Shown here piece by piece: positions 6,837 through 13,847 of a stretch of 35,752 bases of DNA; position 1 is the stretch's first letter, and each line of letters begins with the position of its first letter. The notes beneath the pieces are model-generated. The model was given only the letters and a program-made list of their open reading frames with translations, did no database searches and was not told the origin of the DNA. This stretch comes from Metabacillus mangrovi. GTDB lineage: Bacteria; Bacillota; Bacilli; Bacillales; Bacillaceae. The position numbers were made by a program, and so were the translations under genes. The stretch covers positions 1-35,752 of the forward strand of contig NZ_WMIB01000031.1 in assembly GCF_009711125.1 (NCBI RefSeq). The letters are read 5' to 3'.

Positions 6837-7097
6837 TTGCTTGCACCGAAAATCTTTGAGTGGGGAAATAAGCTGGTGATCAACTTTGTCTTCCATCATG
6901 AAGGATATGCGGCTGAAGCGGAATGTGTCTGTAACGAAGAATGGATTGAAGATGTCATCATTCGGTACGATGGACCCGGAGAGATAAGCACAGTGCGTTT
7001 GCTGGCAGTAAAATATGCCGAAGAAACAATGAAGGACTTTTTATCTATAAAAACAGCTGAAAGTGAAAGAGTCACGTCATTTGATCCGGAAATATAG
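6837..7097 (+). CDS. Unknown small protein (86 aa)
   Basis: Not recognised. 86 residues, acidic, without membrane segments: MLAPKIFEWGNKLVINFVF, then a beta-rich stretch with two cysteines (AEAECVCNEEWIEDVIIRYDG) and a helical C-terminal part. The start is TTG 6837 with AGGAGG seven bases upstream; no in-frame ATG gives a comparable site. It is monocistronic, followed by about 190 bases that carry the degQ control region. The gene is not present at this place in B. subtilis as I recall. It is probably real because of the ribosome-binding site and the intact frame. Confidence 0.6.
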   Translation: MLAPKIFEWGNKLVINFVFHHEGYAAEAECVCNEEWIEDVIIRYDGPGEISTVRLLAVKYAEETMKDFLSIKTAESERVTSFDPEI

Positions 7098-7153
7098 GGT
7101 AATTACCTTATGTTTGCAGGATGAAATTTAGAACTAATGAACTATTGAAGAAT

Positions 7154-7169
7154 TTGCGGTATCACGCAC
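7154..7169 (+). promoter_or_regulatory. ComA box-like operator upstream of degQ
   Basis: TTGCGG-TATC-ACGCAC matches the ComA consensus TTGCGG-N4-CCGCAA at 10 of 12 positions. The first half-site is perfect. It lies 24 bases upstream of the -35 element of the degQ promoter. B. subtilis degQ is activated by ComA-P through such a site. Confidence 0.6.
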
Positions 7170-7192
7170 TGAGAATTTCGCCTTATTTTCGG

Positions 7193-7220
7193 TTACAAAC
7201 GACCTGCACTCCTATAAAAT
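7193..7220 (+). promoter_or_regulatory. degQ promoter
   Basis: TTACAA (7193-7198), a 16-base spacer, then TAAAAT (7215-7220), inside a longer TATAAAAT. The weak -35 element fits a promoter that needs an activator such as ComA or DegU. It is 66 bases before the degQ start. Confidence 0.5.
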
Positions 7221-7286
7221 AAAGATATCGAAGGGCAAGCGGCCAGGCAATAACACGAGCCCAAGGACAAAAGGAGTGTGGAAGCA

Positions 7287-7427
7287 ATGACACAACACAA
7301 GATTGAAGAACTGACACAGATTCTCCACCAGCTCGAAAAAGAAATTCAGGAAACGAAACAGTCCCTGCGTTCTATTAATAAAAGCATTGATAAATATGAT
7401 AAATATGCATATGTAAAAGTGTCTTAA
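7287..7427 (+). CDS. degQ: DegQ, pleiotropic regulator (46 aa)
   Basis: A 46-residue peptide, exactly the length of B. subtilis DegQ, with the matching core SLRSINKSIDKYDKYAY (SLRNINKSID...DKYNY in B. subtilis, from memory). The sequence is one amphipathic, strongly charged helix. DegQ promotes phosphotransfer from DegS-P to DegU and so raises extracellular enzyme and poly-gamma-glutamate production. AAAAGGAGTG precedes ATG 7287. It sits directly upstream of comQ as in B. subtilis, with a ComA-like operator and its own promoter, and is closed by a strong terminator at 7427-7447. It should therefore respond to the ComX signal made by the genes next door. Confidence 0.9.
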   Translation: MTQHKIEELTQILHQLEKEIQETKQSLRSINKSIDKYDKYAYVKVS

Positions 7428-7452
7428 AGCTTCCGTTCACGAAGCTTTTTTT
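7427..7452 (+). terminator. degQ terminator
   Basis: AAGCTTC (7427-7433), loop of seven, GAAGCTT (7441-7447), then a T-run. It begins at the last base of the degQ stop codon. Confidence 0.8.
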
Positions 7453-7484
7453 CTTTGAACAGATTAAACAGAATGGTGAAACAG

Positions 7485-7514
7485 AGCAGCCCTCTCCAAG
7501 CGAGGGCTGCTTTT
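7485..7514 (+). terminator. Second terminator between degQ and comQ
   Basis: AGCAGCCCTC (7485-7494) pairs perfectly with GAGGGCTGCT (7502-7511), followed by TTTAATTT. Two terminators in tandem isolate comQ from degQ transcription. Confidence 0.75.
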
Positions 7515-7536
7515 AATTTGGGAAAAAAGGGATTAA

Positions 7537-7565
7537 TTTTTATAGTATTGTAAAAATTTTATAAT
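7537..7565 (+). promoter_or_regulatory. Possible comQ promoter
   Basis: A perfect TATAAT at 7560-7565 lies 47 bases before comQ, with a poor -35 (TTTTTA, 7537-7542) at 17 bases. The surrounding DNA is very AT-rich, so chance matches are easy. Confidence 0.35.
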
Positions 7566-7611
7566 TATCTATTAAAAAAAATGCATATATAGTAATATTA
7601 CTTTTAAAGGG

Positions 7612-8553
7612 GTGATTGCAATTAGTGACCAATTACACTTGAATTTAGACGCAGTAATAAAGGCATCCACGCAATCGGTAACCTCAAGGATCTTGAATGA
7701 AAACGCAAGAAAGCGAATTTTGTCGTTTATCCGCCACAAAGAGCATTACTTCTTTGGACAGCTGGCCTATGTGCACGGCATACTGTTTGCCGGGGAGGAC
7801 AACCGCAATGCGGCTCTTATACAGGATCTGCATAAACTTGCGGCCGCAGTGGAACTTTATGCACGCTCGTTTGATATTTTTGATGACTTGGAGGACCAGG
7901 ACAATTTAGAAGAACCATGGATGCAGATTCCTCATCCGGAAGCTTTAAACCTGGCAACCCTCATGTATACGGTCAGCATGCAGTTGTTTACCGAAATGGA
8001 CCGCAGCGGACTACTCGTTCCGATGGTTCACGACTACTCCATCCGGGCTATGCAGGGACAGCATGAAGATTTAACCGGTTCCGCACAAACCGAAGAAGCC
8101 TGTCTTGAAATGATGAAGCTGAAATCAGGGTCTCTGATTGCGATGGCTTCAATGGCGGGAGTGCTGTATTCTACTCATACTTTCCTCACCCCAGTTGAAG
8201 AATATTCTATACATTTTGGTATTGCAGCTCAGATTGACAATGACTTCAGGGACCTATTCCATTCTCATAAAAGTGATCTAGTAACAAAAAAAAACACTTT
8301 GGCAAAATTATATATTGGCAGAAAGTTTAATAGTCAGTCTGAGGATTTGCTGGGTTTTTTTGAAAGTGGATTGTCTTACTCAGAAATGTATGGAAGTGTA
8401 GATAGTTACAAATCAATGCTTCTAAAAGCGGGAGTAATTCCATATTTAAATGTTATGAAGCAGATATCTATTCAAAAAGCTATATTATCCTTGAATAAAT
8501 TGTCATTAACTACTGATCAGATTGAGATAATTAAATCTCATTTGATAAAATAA
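7612..8553 (+). CDS. comQ: ComQ, polyprenyl transferase that modifies ComX
   Basis: 313 residues of the trans-polyprenyl synthase fold. The first Asp-rich motif is DDLED (91-95); other family marks are AMQGQHED (147-153), KLKSGSLIAMASMAGVL (169-185) and the second Asp motif AQIDNDFRD (206-214). ComQ attaches a farnesyl or geranyl group to the conserved Trp of ComX and is needed for pheromone maturation. The comX start lies 20 bases downstream. The start is uncertain: GTG 7612 lies inside the best Shine-Dalgarno (AAAGGGGTGAT), and the next in-frame canonical start, TTG 7639, is too far from it. From about codon 180 onward the DNA becomes AT-rich, part of the mosaic block that continues into comP. 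Confidence 0.9.
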   Translation: MIAISDQLHLNLDAVIKASTQSVTSRILNENARKRILSFIRHKEHYFFGQLAYVHGILFAGEDNRNAALIQDLHKLAAAVELYARSFDIFDDLEDQDNLEEPWMQIPHPEALNLATLMYTVSMQLFTEMDRSGLLVPMVHDYSIRAMQGQHEDLTGSAQTEEACLEMMKLKSGSLIAMASMAGVLYSTHTFLTPVEEYSIHFGIAAQIDNDFRDLFHSHKSDLVTKKNTLAKLYIGRKFNSQSEDLLGFFESGLSYSEMYGSVDSYKSMLLKAGVIPYLNVMKQISIQKAILSLNKLSLTTDQIEIIKSHLIK

Positions 8554-8572
8554 TTCATTTAGGAGATGAAAA

Positions 8573-8737
8573 ATGATGCAAGAAGTCGTAAACTATTTAT
8601 TAGAAAACCCAGAGGTCATTGGAAAAATCGCTAATGGAGAAGCAAGTGTAGTGGGCCTGGAAAAATTAGAAGAAATAACAGGGCTGCTAGAAGGAATTAT
8701 TAATTCCGGTAAAACGCTAAACATTGTTTGGTGCTAA
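8573..8737 (+). CDS. comX: ComX pheromone precursor, C-terminus Trp-Cys
   Basis: 54 residues. The N-terminal leader MMQEVVNYLLENPEVIGKI matches ComX precursors (xxIVNYLLxNPEVLxKL), followed by NGEASVVGLEK, a helical middle, and a C-terminus TLNIVWC. Trp53 is the expected prenylation site; only one residue, Cys54, follows it. AGGAG precedes ATG 8573 by seven bases (ATG 8576 is an alternative). It lies between comQ and comP, as in all known comQXPA loci. The mature peptide is the C-terminal 6-10 residues in characterised strains; the exact cleavage site here is unknown. Confidence 0.88.
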   Translation: MMQEVVNYLLENPEVIGKIANGEASVVGLEKLEEITGLLEGIINSGKTLNIVWC

Positions 8738-8784
8738 GTTACTTTTAAAGATCTTCTGGTAAACAATCTATTGGATGTGTTGCA

Positions 8785-11082
8785 ATGCACCGCTTAGAAA
8801 AGCAAATATATATAGCCATGGTATTGTTAAGCTTTATCGTGGCTATATATTCCATTTATTTATCGATTAATTATCCGTATATTGGAGCAAACATTACTGT
8901 AACCTCCAACAAAGAAGTAATTATCAAAGAGATAGATCCTAATGCTTGGGCTGATCAGGCTGGTTTAGTAGAAGGTGATATAGTATCAAGCATAAATGGC
9001 CGTCCCGCTGCTAACCATATATCCATCGGATTTGGAACATTGGAACAAGTCCATCATTTGGATATAATACACGAAGATGGGCCAAGGAATCATTTAGTAG
9101 TAGAAAAAAAATCTCTTTTGAACCAGCAAAGTATTTTTATGGTCCTTCTGCCGGCTGCTTTTTATATACTAAGCTTGGTTTGTATGTTCTATATATATAA
9201 AACCAACAAACGCTTAAAGCTAGCCTCGGCGTTTGTACTTAATTTATTTATTATATCGGTTGCTGTCTCCTATATAAGTGCTATGGGATCTGGAAGAGGA
9301 GACATTTTATTAAGATATGTAAATCTCTTATCTTTTCTTTTAGTCCCAGTTCTCTATATCCATTTTATTTATCAGTATTTTAACGAACTTGGAAAAAAAT
9401 TATATAGCTTTAATTATTTAATAGCAGGTTATACACTAGTCTTTTTAAATTTATCTATTGAAATTACAAAAAGCTTTATCTTCCTTCCTCCAACCTTTTT
9501 AAAAAGCGCGAACTTGATTTCTTTTTTTATTCTAATAATACTATCTTTCTTTTTGAAATTCAGAGGATTTATAAAAGTTAAGTATTCAGAACAAAAATAT
9601 ATGGTTAAAGTTCTCATTATTACTAACATTTTAGCTTTTGCTCCTTTCATATTCTTATATGTAATTCCATTTGTAATATTTAAAAAATATATTTTTTCGC
9701 CGGCTATTCTTGCATCATTTCTTTTGCTCATCCCACTGTCTTTAGTGTATCAGTTTGTTGCAACAAAAATTTATGACATAGAATTTATCTTAGGAAGAAT
9801 TCGGTATTATGCTTTATTGGCTATAGTACCTGCCTTTATTTTGCTGGTGGTAGCAATTACTGTAAAAGACAGCAGCACAGCATTTTATTCTATAAGATTA
9901 TTTATATTCATATATTTGCTAATGCTTTTAGTCTTTTATCTTAAAGAGATAGTGGATTATCGCTTTAAGCTAAGAAGATTTTCTGAAAAATACAACTACC
10001 AGGATAGCATATTTAAATTCATTAATGAGATTGGAAATGCTAACAATTTAAAACAGGTAGTAAATGAATTTAAAAAAATCATAATTGATGTTTTGATAAT
10101 AACAAAAGTTCATTTTTTTGAAGTGGATCGCAATGGAAATTTAATCACTAATTTAAAGGAAGATCAAAACGATATTAAATCTTACTTTGATAAAGTTACT
10201 GATGTTCTGGATGAAGTAGGGAAAATAAAAGAAGTTGATAAAGGGTTCTTTATAAATATTGGGCATTCAAAGGGCAGCAGCTACATCCTTCTCTGCCTCT
10301 CATCCATCAACACGCCTAAACTGACGAGGGATGAAATTTCCTGGCTGAAGGCTCTTTCTTTCTATACAAATGTTTCGCTGGAGAATTTCCTTAAGATTGA
10401 GGAATTGATGAATCATTTGGAGACTGTGCAGAAGGAGGGGACGAATCCGTCGTGGCTGACGAAGCTGTTCTTCTCCATCGAGGAGAAGCAGCGGTCGAAT
10501 CTTGCCAAGGATTTGCATGATTCGGTGCTGCAGGATTTGATTTCCCTAAAGCGTCAGTGTGAGGTAGCGCTTGTGGAGCTCGAGGCGGCTCCCGCTGATT
10601 TGAAGAATCAGCTTGAAGATATGAATGAGAACATGACGAAAATCATTAAGACGACAAGGGAGACGTGCCAGGAGCTGCGGCCGCAGCTGCTGTATGATCT
10701 TGGGCTTGTTAAAGCGCTGAACCGTCTTGTCAGCCAGTATCAGGAGAGTGCGGATTTTGAAATCCGGATGAATGCAGGCAAGTTCCAGCCGAATACGGAT
10801 CTGGATGTCCAGCTGAACCTGTACCGGATTGTGCAGGAGCTTCTCACCAACGCCAACAAGCATTCGCACGCAAGCCATGTGCTGATTATGCTGGTCTGCA
10901 TCAAGGATAAGATTGTCCTTCATTATGAAGATGACGGGGTTGGCTTCAATCAGGATGAGATCTCATACAGCCCGGAAAGCATGGGTCTTTCAGGCATTAC
11001 GGAGAGAGTGAAAGCCCTCAAAGGCACTCTCAGCATTGAGACTTCAAAGGGTCAGGGATTTAAAGCAGTAATTGAAATATAA
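8785..11082 (+). CDS. comP: ComP, membrane histidine kinase sensing ComX
   Basis: 765 residues. A first membrane segment (about 9-29), an extracytoplasmic PDZ-like region (32-105), then roughly nine further segments up to residue 390, a cytoplasmic linker, a HisKA_3 dimerisation domain with phospho-acceptor His578 in DLHDSVLQD, and an HATPase_c domain with DDGVGF and GLSGITERV. ComP binds prenylated ComX outside and phosphorylates ComA. ATG 8785 has only a weak ribosome-binding site (GGATG). Up to about residue 491 the gene is very AT-rich (14 G+C in 60 bases at 9421-9480); after 10260 it switches to the genome's usual composition (31 of 60 at 10681-10740). The switch marks the boundary between the strain-variable sensor and the conserved kinase. 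Confidence 0.9.
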   Translation: MHRLEKQIYIAMVLLSFIVAIYSIYLSINYPYIGANITVTSNKEVIIKEIDPNAWADQAGLVEGDIVSSINGRPAANHISIGFGTLEQVHHLDIIHEDGPRNHLVVEKKSLLNQQSIFMVLLPAAFYILSLVCMFYIYKTNKRLKLASAFVLNLFIISVAVSYISAMGSGRGDILLRYVNLLSFLLVPVLYIHFIYQYFNELGKKLYSFNYLIAGYTLVFLNLSIEITKSFIFLPPTFLKSANLISFFILIILSFFLKFRGFIKVKYSEQKYMVKVLIITNILAFAPFIFLYVIPFVIFKKYIFSPAILASFLLLIPLSLVYQFVATKIYDIEFILGRIRYYALLAIVPAFILLVVAITVKDSSTAFYSIRLFIFIYLLMLLVFYLKEIVDYRFKLRRFSEKYNYQDSIFKFINEIGNANNLKQVVNEFKKIIIDVLIITKVHFFEVDRNGNLITNLKEDQNDIKSYFDKVTDVLDEVGKIKEVDKGFFINIGHSKGSSYILLCLSSINTPKLTRDEISWLKALSFYTNVSLENFLKIEELMNHLETVQKEGTNPSWLTKLFFSIEEKQRSNLAKDLHDSVLQDLISLKRQCEVALVELEAAPADLKNQLEDMNENMTKIIKTTRETCQELRPQLLYDLGLVKALNRLVSQYQESADFEIRMNAGKFQPNTDLDVQLNLYRIVQELLTNANKHSHASHVLIMLVCIKDKIVLHYEDDGVGFNQDEISYSPESMGLSGITERVKALKGTLSIETSKGQGFKAVIEI

Positions 11083-11094
11083 CTTTTTCAGCAG

Positions 11095-11123
11095 AAAGAC
11101 TTGGCGGGAGCCAAGTCTTTTTT
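11095..11123 (+). terminator. Intrinsic terminator between comP and comA
   Basis: AAAGACTTGGC (11095-11105), loop GGGA, GCCAAGTCTTT (11110-11120), then TTT: a perfect 11-bp stem with a T-tract. It lies 12 bases after the comP stop and 41 before comA, so comA expression needs read-through or its own promoter. Confidence 0.8.
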
Positions 11124-11163
11124 ATACAATAAGACTAGCTTCGAGGAGAGGTAGGAGGGTTTT

Positions 11164-11805
11164 ATGATACATATACTAGTTGTGGATGATCATCCGGCTG
11201 TGCGTGAGGGCACGAAAGCGATTTTGGAAAAGGATCCGGAAGTCACGGTTGATTTTATGAATCCTCCATTTATGCTAGAGGCAGTCGAGCAGATGGATTT
11301 TACTCCTTATGATGTGGTTCTGATGGATTTAAATCTGGGTGATATAAACGGTATGGAGCTGTCGAGAGGGATACTGGAGCAGCATTCAGACTGCAGGATT
11401 ATTCTTTACACCGGCTATGATGTGGAGGATTATTTTGAAGATGCTATCCGGATGGGGATTTACGGTGCCATCAATAAGGCTGAATCAAAAGAAAAGATTC
11501 TTTCTTACATCCGGCATGCAATCAACGGAGACATTGTTCTGCCGTATCATTACCTGCAGACGATCCTGACTCAGCCAAGGCTGAAGCAGGAAGGTCAGGG
11601 CTTTGAGACGGACAGCTTGAATGACAGGGAGAAATCGATCCTTCAGGAAGTTGAAAAAGGGCATACCAATCAGGAAATTGCTGATAATCTCCATTTGAGC
11701 AAACGGTCTATCGAATACAGCCTGACCTCTATTTTTAATAAATTGAATGTAGGTTCAAGGACCGAAGCTGTTTTAATTGCCAAGTCCGAATCGATTATTG
11801 ATTAG
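11164..11805 (+). CDS. comA: ComA, NarL/FixJ-type response regulator
   Basis: 213 residues. The receiver domain (1-120) has acidic pocket DD (8-9), phospho-acceptor Asp55 in VVLMDLNLG, the Thr in YTGYD, and Lys in INKAES. The LuxR-type helix-turn-helix (about 148-210) has LNDREKSILQEVEKGHTNQE and KRSIEYSLTSIFNKL. ComA-P activates competence, surfactin-type and degQ genes in B. subtilis at TTGCGG-N4-CCGCAA sites; such a site is seen before degQ. ATG 11164 follows GTAGGAGGG. No consensus promoter was found between the comP terminator and the start. Confidence 0.92.
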   Translation: MIHILVVDDHPAVREGTKAILEKDPEVTVDFMNPPFMLEAVEQMDFTPYDVVLMDLNLGDINGMELSRGILEQHSDCRIILYTGYDVEDYFEDAIRMGIYGAINKAESKEKILSYIRHAINGDIVLPYHYLQTILTQPRLKQEGQGFETDSLNDREKSILQEVEKGHTNQEIADNLHLSKRSIEYSLTSIFNKLNVGSRTEAVLIAKSESIID

Positions 11806-11834
11806 TGGAAAGAACGTTCGGCGGCACTCATATA

Positions 11835-11853
11835 CTTAAGGGAAATCCTTAAG
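11835..11853 (+). promoter_or_regulatory. Perfect 7-bp hairpin between comA and the SIMPL gene
   Basis: CTTAAGG (11835-11841), loop GAAAT, CCTTAAG (11847-11853). There is no T-run, so it is not a standard terminator. It is immediately 5' of the SIMPL gene and could act in RNA processing or as an operator. Confidence 0.35.
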
Positions 11854-11868
11854 ATGGGAAGTGTGCGC

Positions 11869-12540
11869 ATGCAGCATTATTTGCCGCATCCAGGCAGTCA
11901 GATTCGCGGCGGAAAAGAAAATCTATTTGAGGTAACCGGCCAGGGAAGCGTTGAAGCGGCGCCTGACACGGCGATTATTCAGCTGGGGATCGTGACGGAG
12001 GCCCGGGATGTCCAGAGTGCACAGGATGAAAATAAACGCAGACTGGAAAAAGCGGTAAATGCTCTCTACAAAACAGGGATCAGCCGGGAGGACATCCAGA
12101 CGGCTTCGTATACGATTTCGCCCAAATATTCGTTTCAGGACGGCAAACAAACATTGGAAGGCTATGAAGTAGTAAATCTTCTTTCGGTTAAAACCAATCA
12201 GCTTTCCCGCATCGGAGAGATTGTGGATACAGCCGTTCAAAATGGTGTAAACCGTGTCGACCGCGTGCAATTTAAGCTGGACCACCCGCAGCCGTATGCA
12301 GCGGCTGCACTTAAGGCTGCGGTCAGACAGGGGTATGAAAAAGCTTCTGTCCTGGCAGAGAGCTACCGTGTCCAGCTGCAGACGACGCCGGTAAAAGCCG
12401 TAGAAGTTTCCCATGGGTTTGTGCCGCTGGAGAGAGAGGGGGCTGCATTGATGGCTGCGCCTGCCGCCTCACCGGTTCCTGTTTTTCCGGGAACCTTGAT
12501 GGTAACAGCAGAAGTGCGGGTTTTTTACCGCTTTGGATAA
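11869..12540 (+). CDS. SIMPL-domain (DUF541) protein without signal peptide
   Basis: 223 residues matching the SIMPL/DUF541 fold: FEVTGQGSVEAAPDTAIIQLGI near the N-terminus, a long helix (ENKRRLEKAVNALYKTGIS), EDIQTASYTISPKYSF, then GYEVVNLLSVKTNQLSRIGEIVD and a second helix-strand half ending VTAEVRVFYRF. Family members are usually periplasmic, secreted or membrane-associated with unclear function; this one has no signal peptide. I prefer ATG 11869, which has GGGAAG at good spacing; ATG 11854 abuts a 7-bp hairpin and has only a distant site. It sits between comA and yuxO, which are adjacent in B. subtilis, so it is an insertion in this lineage. Confidence 0.75.
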   Translation: MQHYLPHPGSQIRGGKENLFEVTGQGSVEAAPDTAIIQLGIVTEARDVQSAQDENKRRLEKAVNALYKTGISREDIQTASYTISPKYSFQDGKQTLEGYEVVNLLSVKTNQLSRIGEIVDTAVQNGVNRVDRVQFKLDHPQPYAAAALKAAVRQGYEKASVLAESYRVQLQTTPVKAVEVSHGFVPLEREGAALMAAPAASPVPVFPGTLMVTAEVRVFYRFG

Positions 12541-12641
12541 GCGTCACTTTTACAAAAACTACACAATCTCTCAATATAACCGATATATTCATCCCGTATG
12601 ATTATGGTCATGTATAGAAATGACTTGTACAGGGGGATGAG

Positions 12642-12722
12642 ATGAATATCTTGGCGGTTATACCCGCACTTATTTTATTCGCTGTCTATTTTTGTTTTGT
12701 GGCGAACGTTCTAAGAAAATAG
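12642..12722 (+). CDS. Very small membrane peptide (26 aa)
   Basis: MNILAVIPALILFAVYFCFV then ANVLRK-stop: one hydrophobic span with a basic C-terminal end, consistent with a single-pass membrane peptide. GGGGGATGAG precedes ATG 12642. It lies 53 bases before the yuxO start and may share a transcript with it. I do not recognise a family. The strong ribosome-binding site and the clean hydrophobic profile support coding; the size makes it easy to miss. Confidence 0.5.
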   Translation: MNILAVIPALILFAVYFCFVANVLRK

Positions 12723-12775
12723 CGGTCTCTTAATCGGCTATGAAACGAGACTGTTCTTTAGAAGGGGTAATGGAA

Positions 12776-13159
12776 ATGGACTTGTCCGGAACATTGATGG
12801 AGGCGCTGGGGATACAAATTAAAGAGGTATCTGATGAGGGTGTTACCGCAACGATGCCCGTTGATGGCCGTACCAGACAGCCGTTTGGTATCCTTCACGG
12901 CGGTGCGTCAGTCGCATTAGCGGAAACCGCAGCAAGTATCGGAGCCTATCATTTTATAGATCAAGACAACGAGATTTGTGTCGGACTGGAAATTAATGCG
13001 AACCATCTAAAAGCAAAAAAGGATGGAATGGTCACAGCCCGGGCTGTACCGTTTCACAGAGGAAGAACGACGATGGTCTGGGATATCAGAATTACAGATG
13101 AAGAGGAACAGCTGATCTGCATATCCAGATGCACGATGGCTGTTGTCAAAAAGAAGTAA
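12776..13159 (+). CDS. yuxO: YuxO, hot-dog (PaaI-type) acyl-CoA thioesterase
   Basis: 127 residues from the chosen start. The hot-dog fold signature is RTRQPFGILHGGASVALAETAAS, with the catalytic-loop HGG and the downstream Glu; GLEINANHLKAKKDG and HRGRTTMVWDIRI complete the fold. Relatives hydrolyse aromatic or 1,4-dihydroxy-2-naphthoyl-CoA thioesters, the latter in menaquinone synthesis, so that is a plausible role. AAGGGG lies eight bases before ATG 12776; ATG 12770 is too close and ATG 12740 has no site. It follows comA at a distance, as in B. subtilis, where it is also called comA2. It converges on the mrp operon with a shared terminator. Confidence 0.88.
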   Translation: MDLSGTLMEALGIQIKEVSDEGVTATMPVDGRTRQPFGILHGGASVALAETAASIGAYHFIDQDNEICVGLEINANHLKAKKDGMVTARAVPFHRGRTTMVWDIRITDEEEQLICISRCTMAVVKKK

Positions 13160-13184
13160 AAAAGCGCCGCAGCGGCGCTTTTTT
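13158..13184. terminator. Bidirectional terminator between yuxO and mrpG
   Basis: A GC-rich palindrome, AAAGCGCC-GCAGC-GGCGCTTT, flanked by A-run and T-run, between convergent genes. Confidence 0.8.
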
Positions 13185-13194
13185 CATTTCTCCT

Positions 13195-13578
13195 CTATTT
13201 ATCTCTGATCCGGGGATGGGAAGTCCGCTCGGGATCTCCCGCATTTTTCTTCTTCAGATCATTTTGGACACTGTTTTCCCAAAGGGGCACTTTTGTATTG
13301 TAAGCAGCCCTCATAATTAAATGGCCGGCGACGGGAGAGGTTAAGAAGACGAAAGCAATCCCAAGGAGCACTCTTGAGTTGAAATGGCCCTCGACCATCA
13401 GGAAATACAGAAACACCCCAAGCAAGAGGCTCATGACCCCAAGCGTAGCGCCTTTAGAGGCGGCATGGTTTCTCGTATACACATCAGGCAGACGTAGCAC
13501 ACCGATCGATGCAATGAAACAAAGCACAGCTCCCTGCAGAATAAGATAGCCGCTGATGGCTTTACTGATTTCGATCAT
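13195..13578 (-). CDS. mrpG: MrpG, Na+/H+ antiporter subunit G
   Basis: 127 residues with three membrane segments (MnhG/PhaG family): [38 protein letters not shown] is the conserved core, then [11 protein letters not shown] and [18 protein letters not shown]. The C-terminal tail is charged and cytosolic. The start ATG 13578 has GGAGAG upstream and lies inside the end of mrpF (17-base overlap), as expected for a translationally coupled operon. It is the last gene of mrpABCDEFG, the secondary Na+(Li+, Ca2+)/H+ antiporter that gives alkali and salt resistance; all seven subunits are needed for the complex in B. subtilis. Confidence 0.92.
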   Translation of the reverse strand: MIEISKAISGYLILQGAVLCFIASIGVLRLPDVYTRNHAASKGATLGVMSLLLGVFLYFLMVEGHFNSRVLLGIAFVFLTSPVAGHLIMRAAYNTKVPLWENSVQNDLKKKNAGDPERTSHPRIRDK

Positions 13579-13846
13579 TTTCGATAATCTCTCCTTTCTC
13601 CAGAAATTTAGAGAAGGCGACGGTTCCGATAAAGGCCAGGATTCCAAGAAGCAGGATGACTTCAAGAAATGAATTCGTCTTTAAAACGACAGAGATGACC
13701 GCTGTCATGCCGATCAAATTAATGCCGATCGCATCGAGGGCAACGACCCGGTCCGGAACAGTGGGACCTTTAACAAGCCGGTAAAAATACATCAGTGTTG
13801 AAACAGCCAGAATGAGCAGTGAAATCCTCATCACGATATCAAACAT
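13562..13846 (-). CDS. mrpF: MrpF, Na+/H+ antiporter subunit F
   Basis: 94 residues with three membrane helices: [37 protein letters not shown] and [24 protein letters not shown]. The motif [12 protein letters not shown] is the MnhF/PhaF signature. ATG 13846 is preceded by GGAGGTGAGC. It begins one base after the mrpE stop codon and overlaps mrpG by 17 bases. Length equals the B. subtilis protein. Confidence 0.92.
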   Translation of the reverse strand: MFDIVMRISLLILAVSTLMYFYRLVKGPTVPDRVVALDAIGINLIGMTAVISVVLKTNSFLEVILLLGILAFIGTVAFSKFLEKGEIIENDRNQ

Positions 13847-13847
13847 C

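Noticed and set aside
7154-7300. A second ComA box between the found site and the degQ start
   Set aside because: TTTCGCC and TTTTCGG motifs occur at 7176-7192, but neither forms a proper dyad with the right spacing.
12323-12592. Minus-strand frames antisense to the SIMPL gene
   Set aside because: Overlap a recognisable domain; composition typical of shadows.
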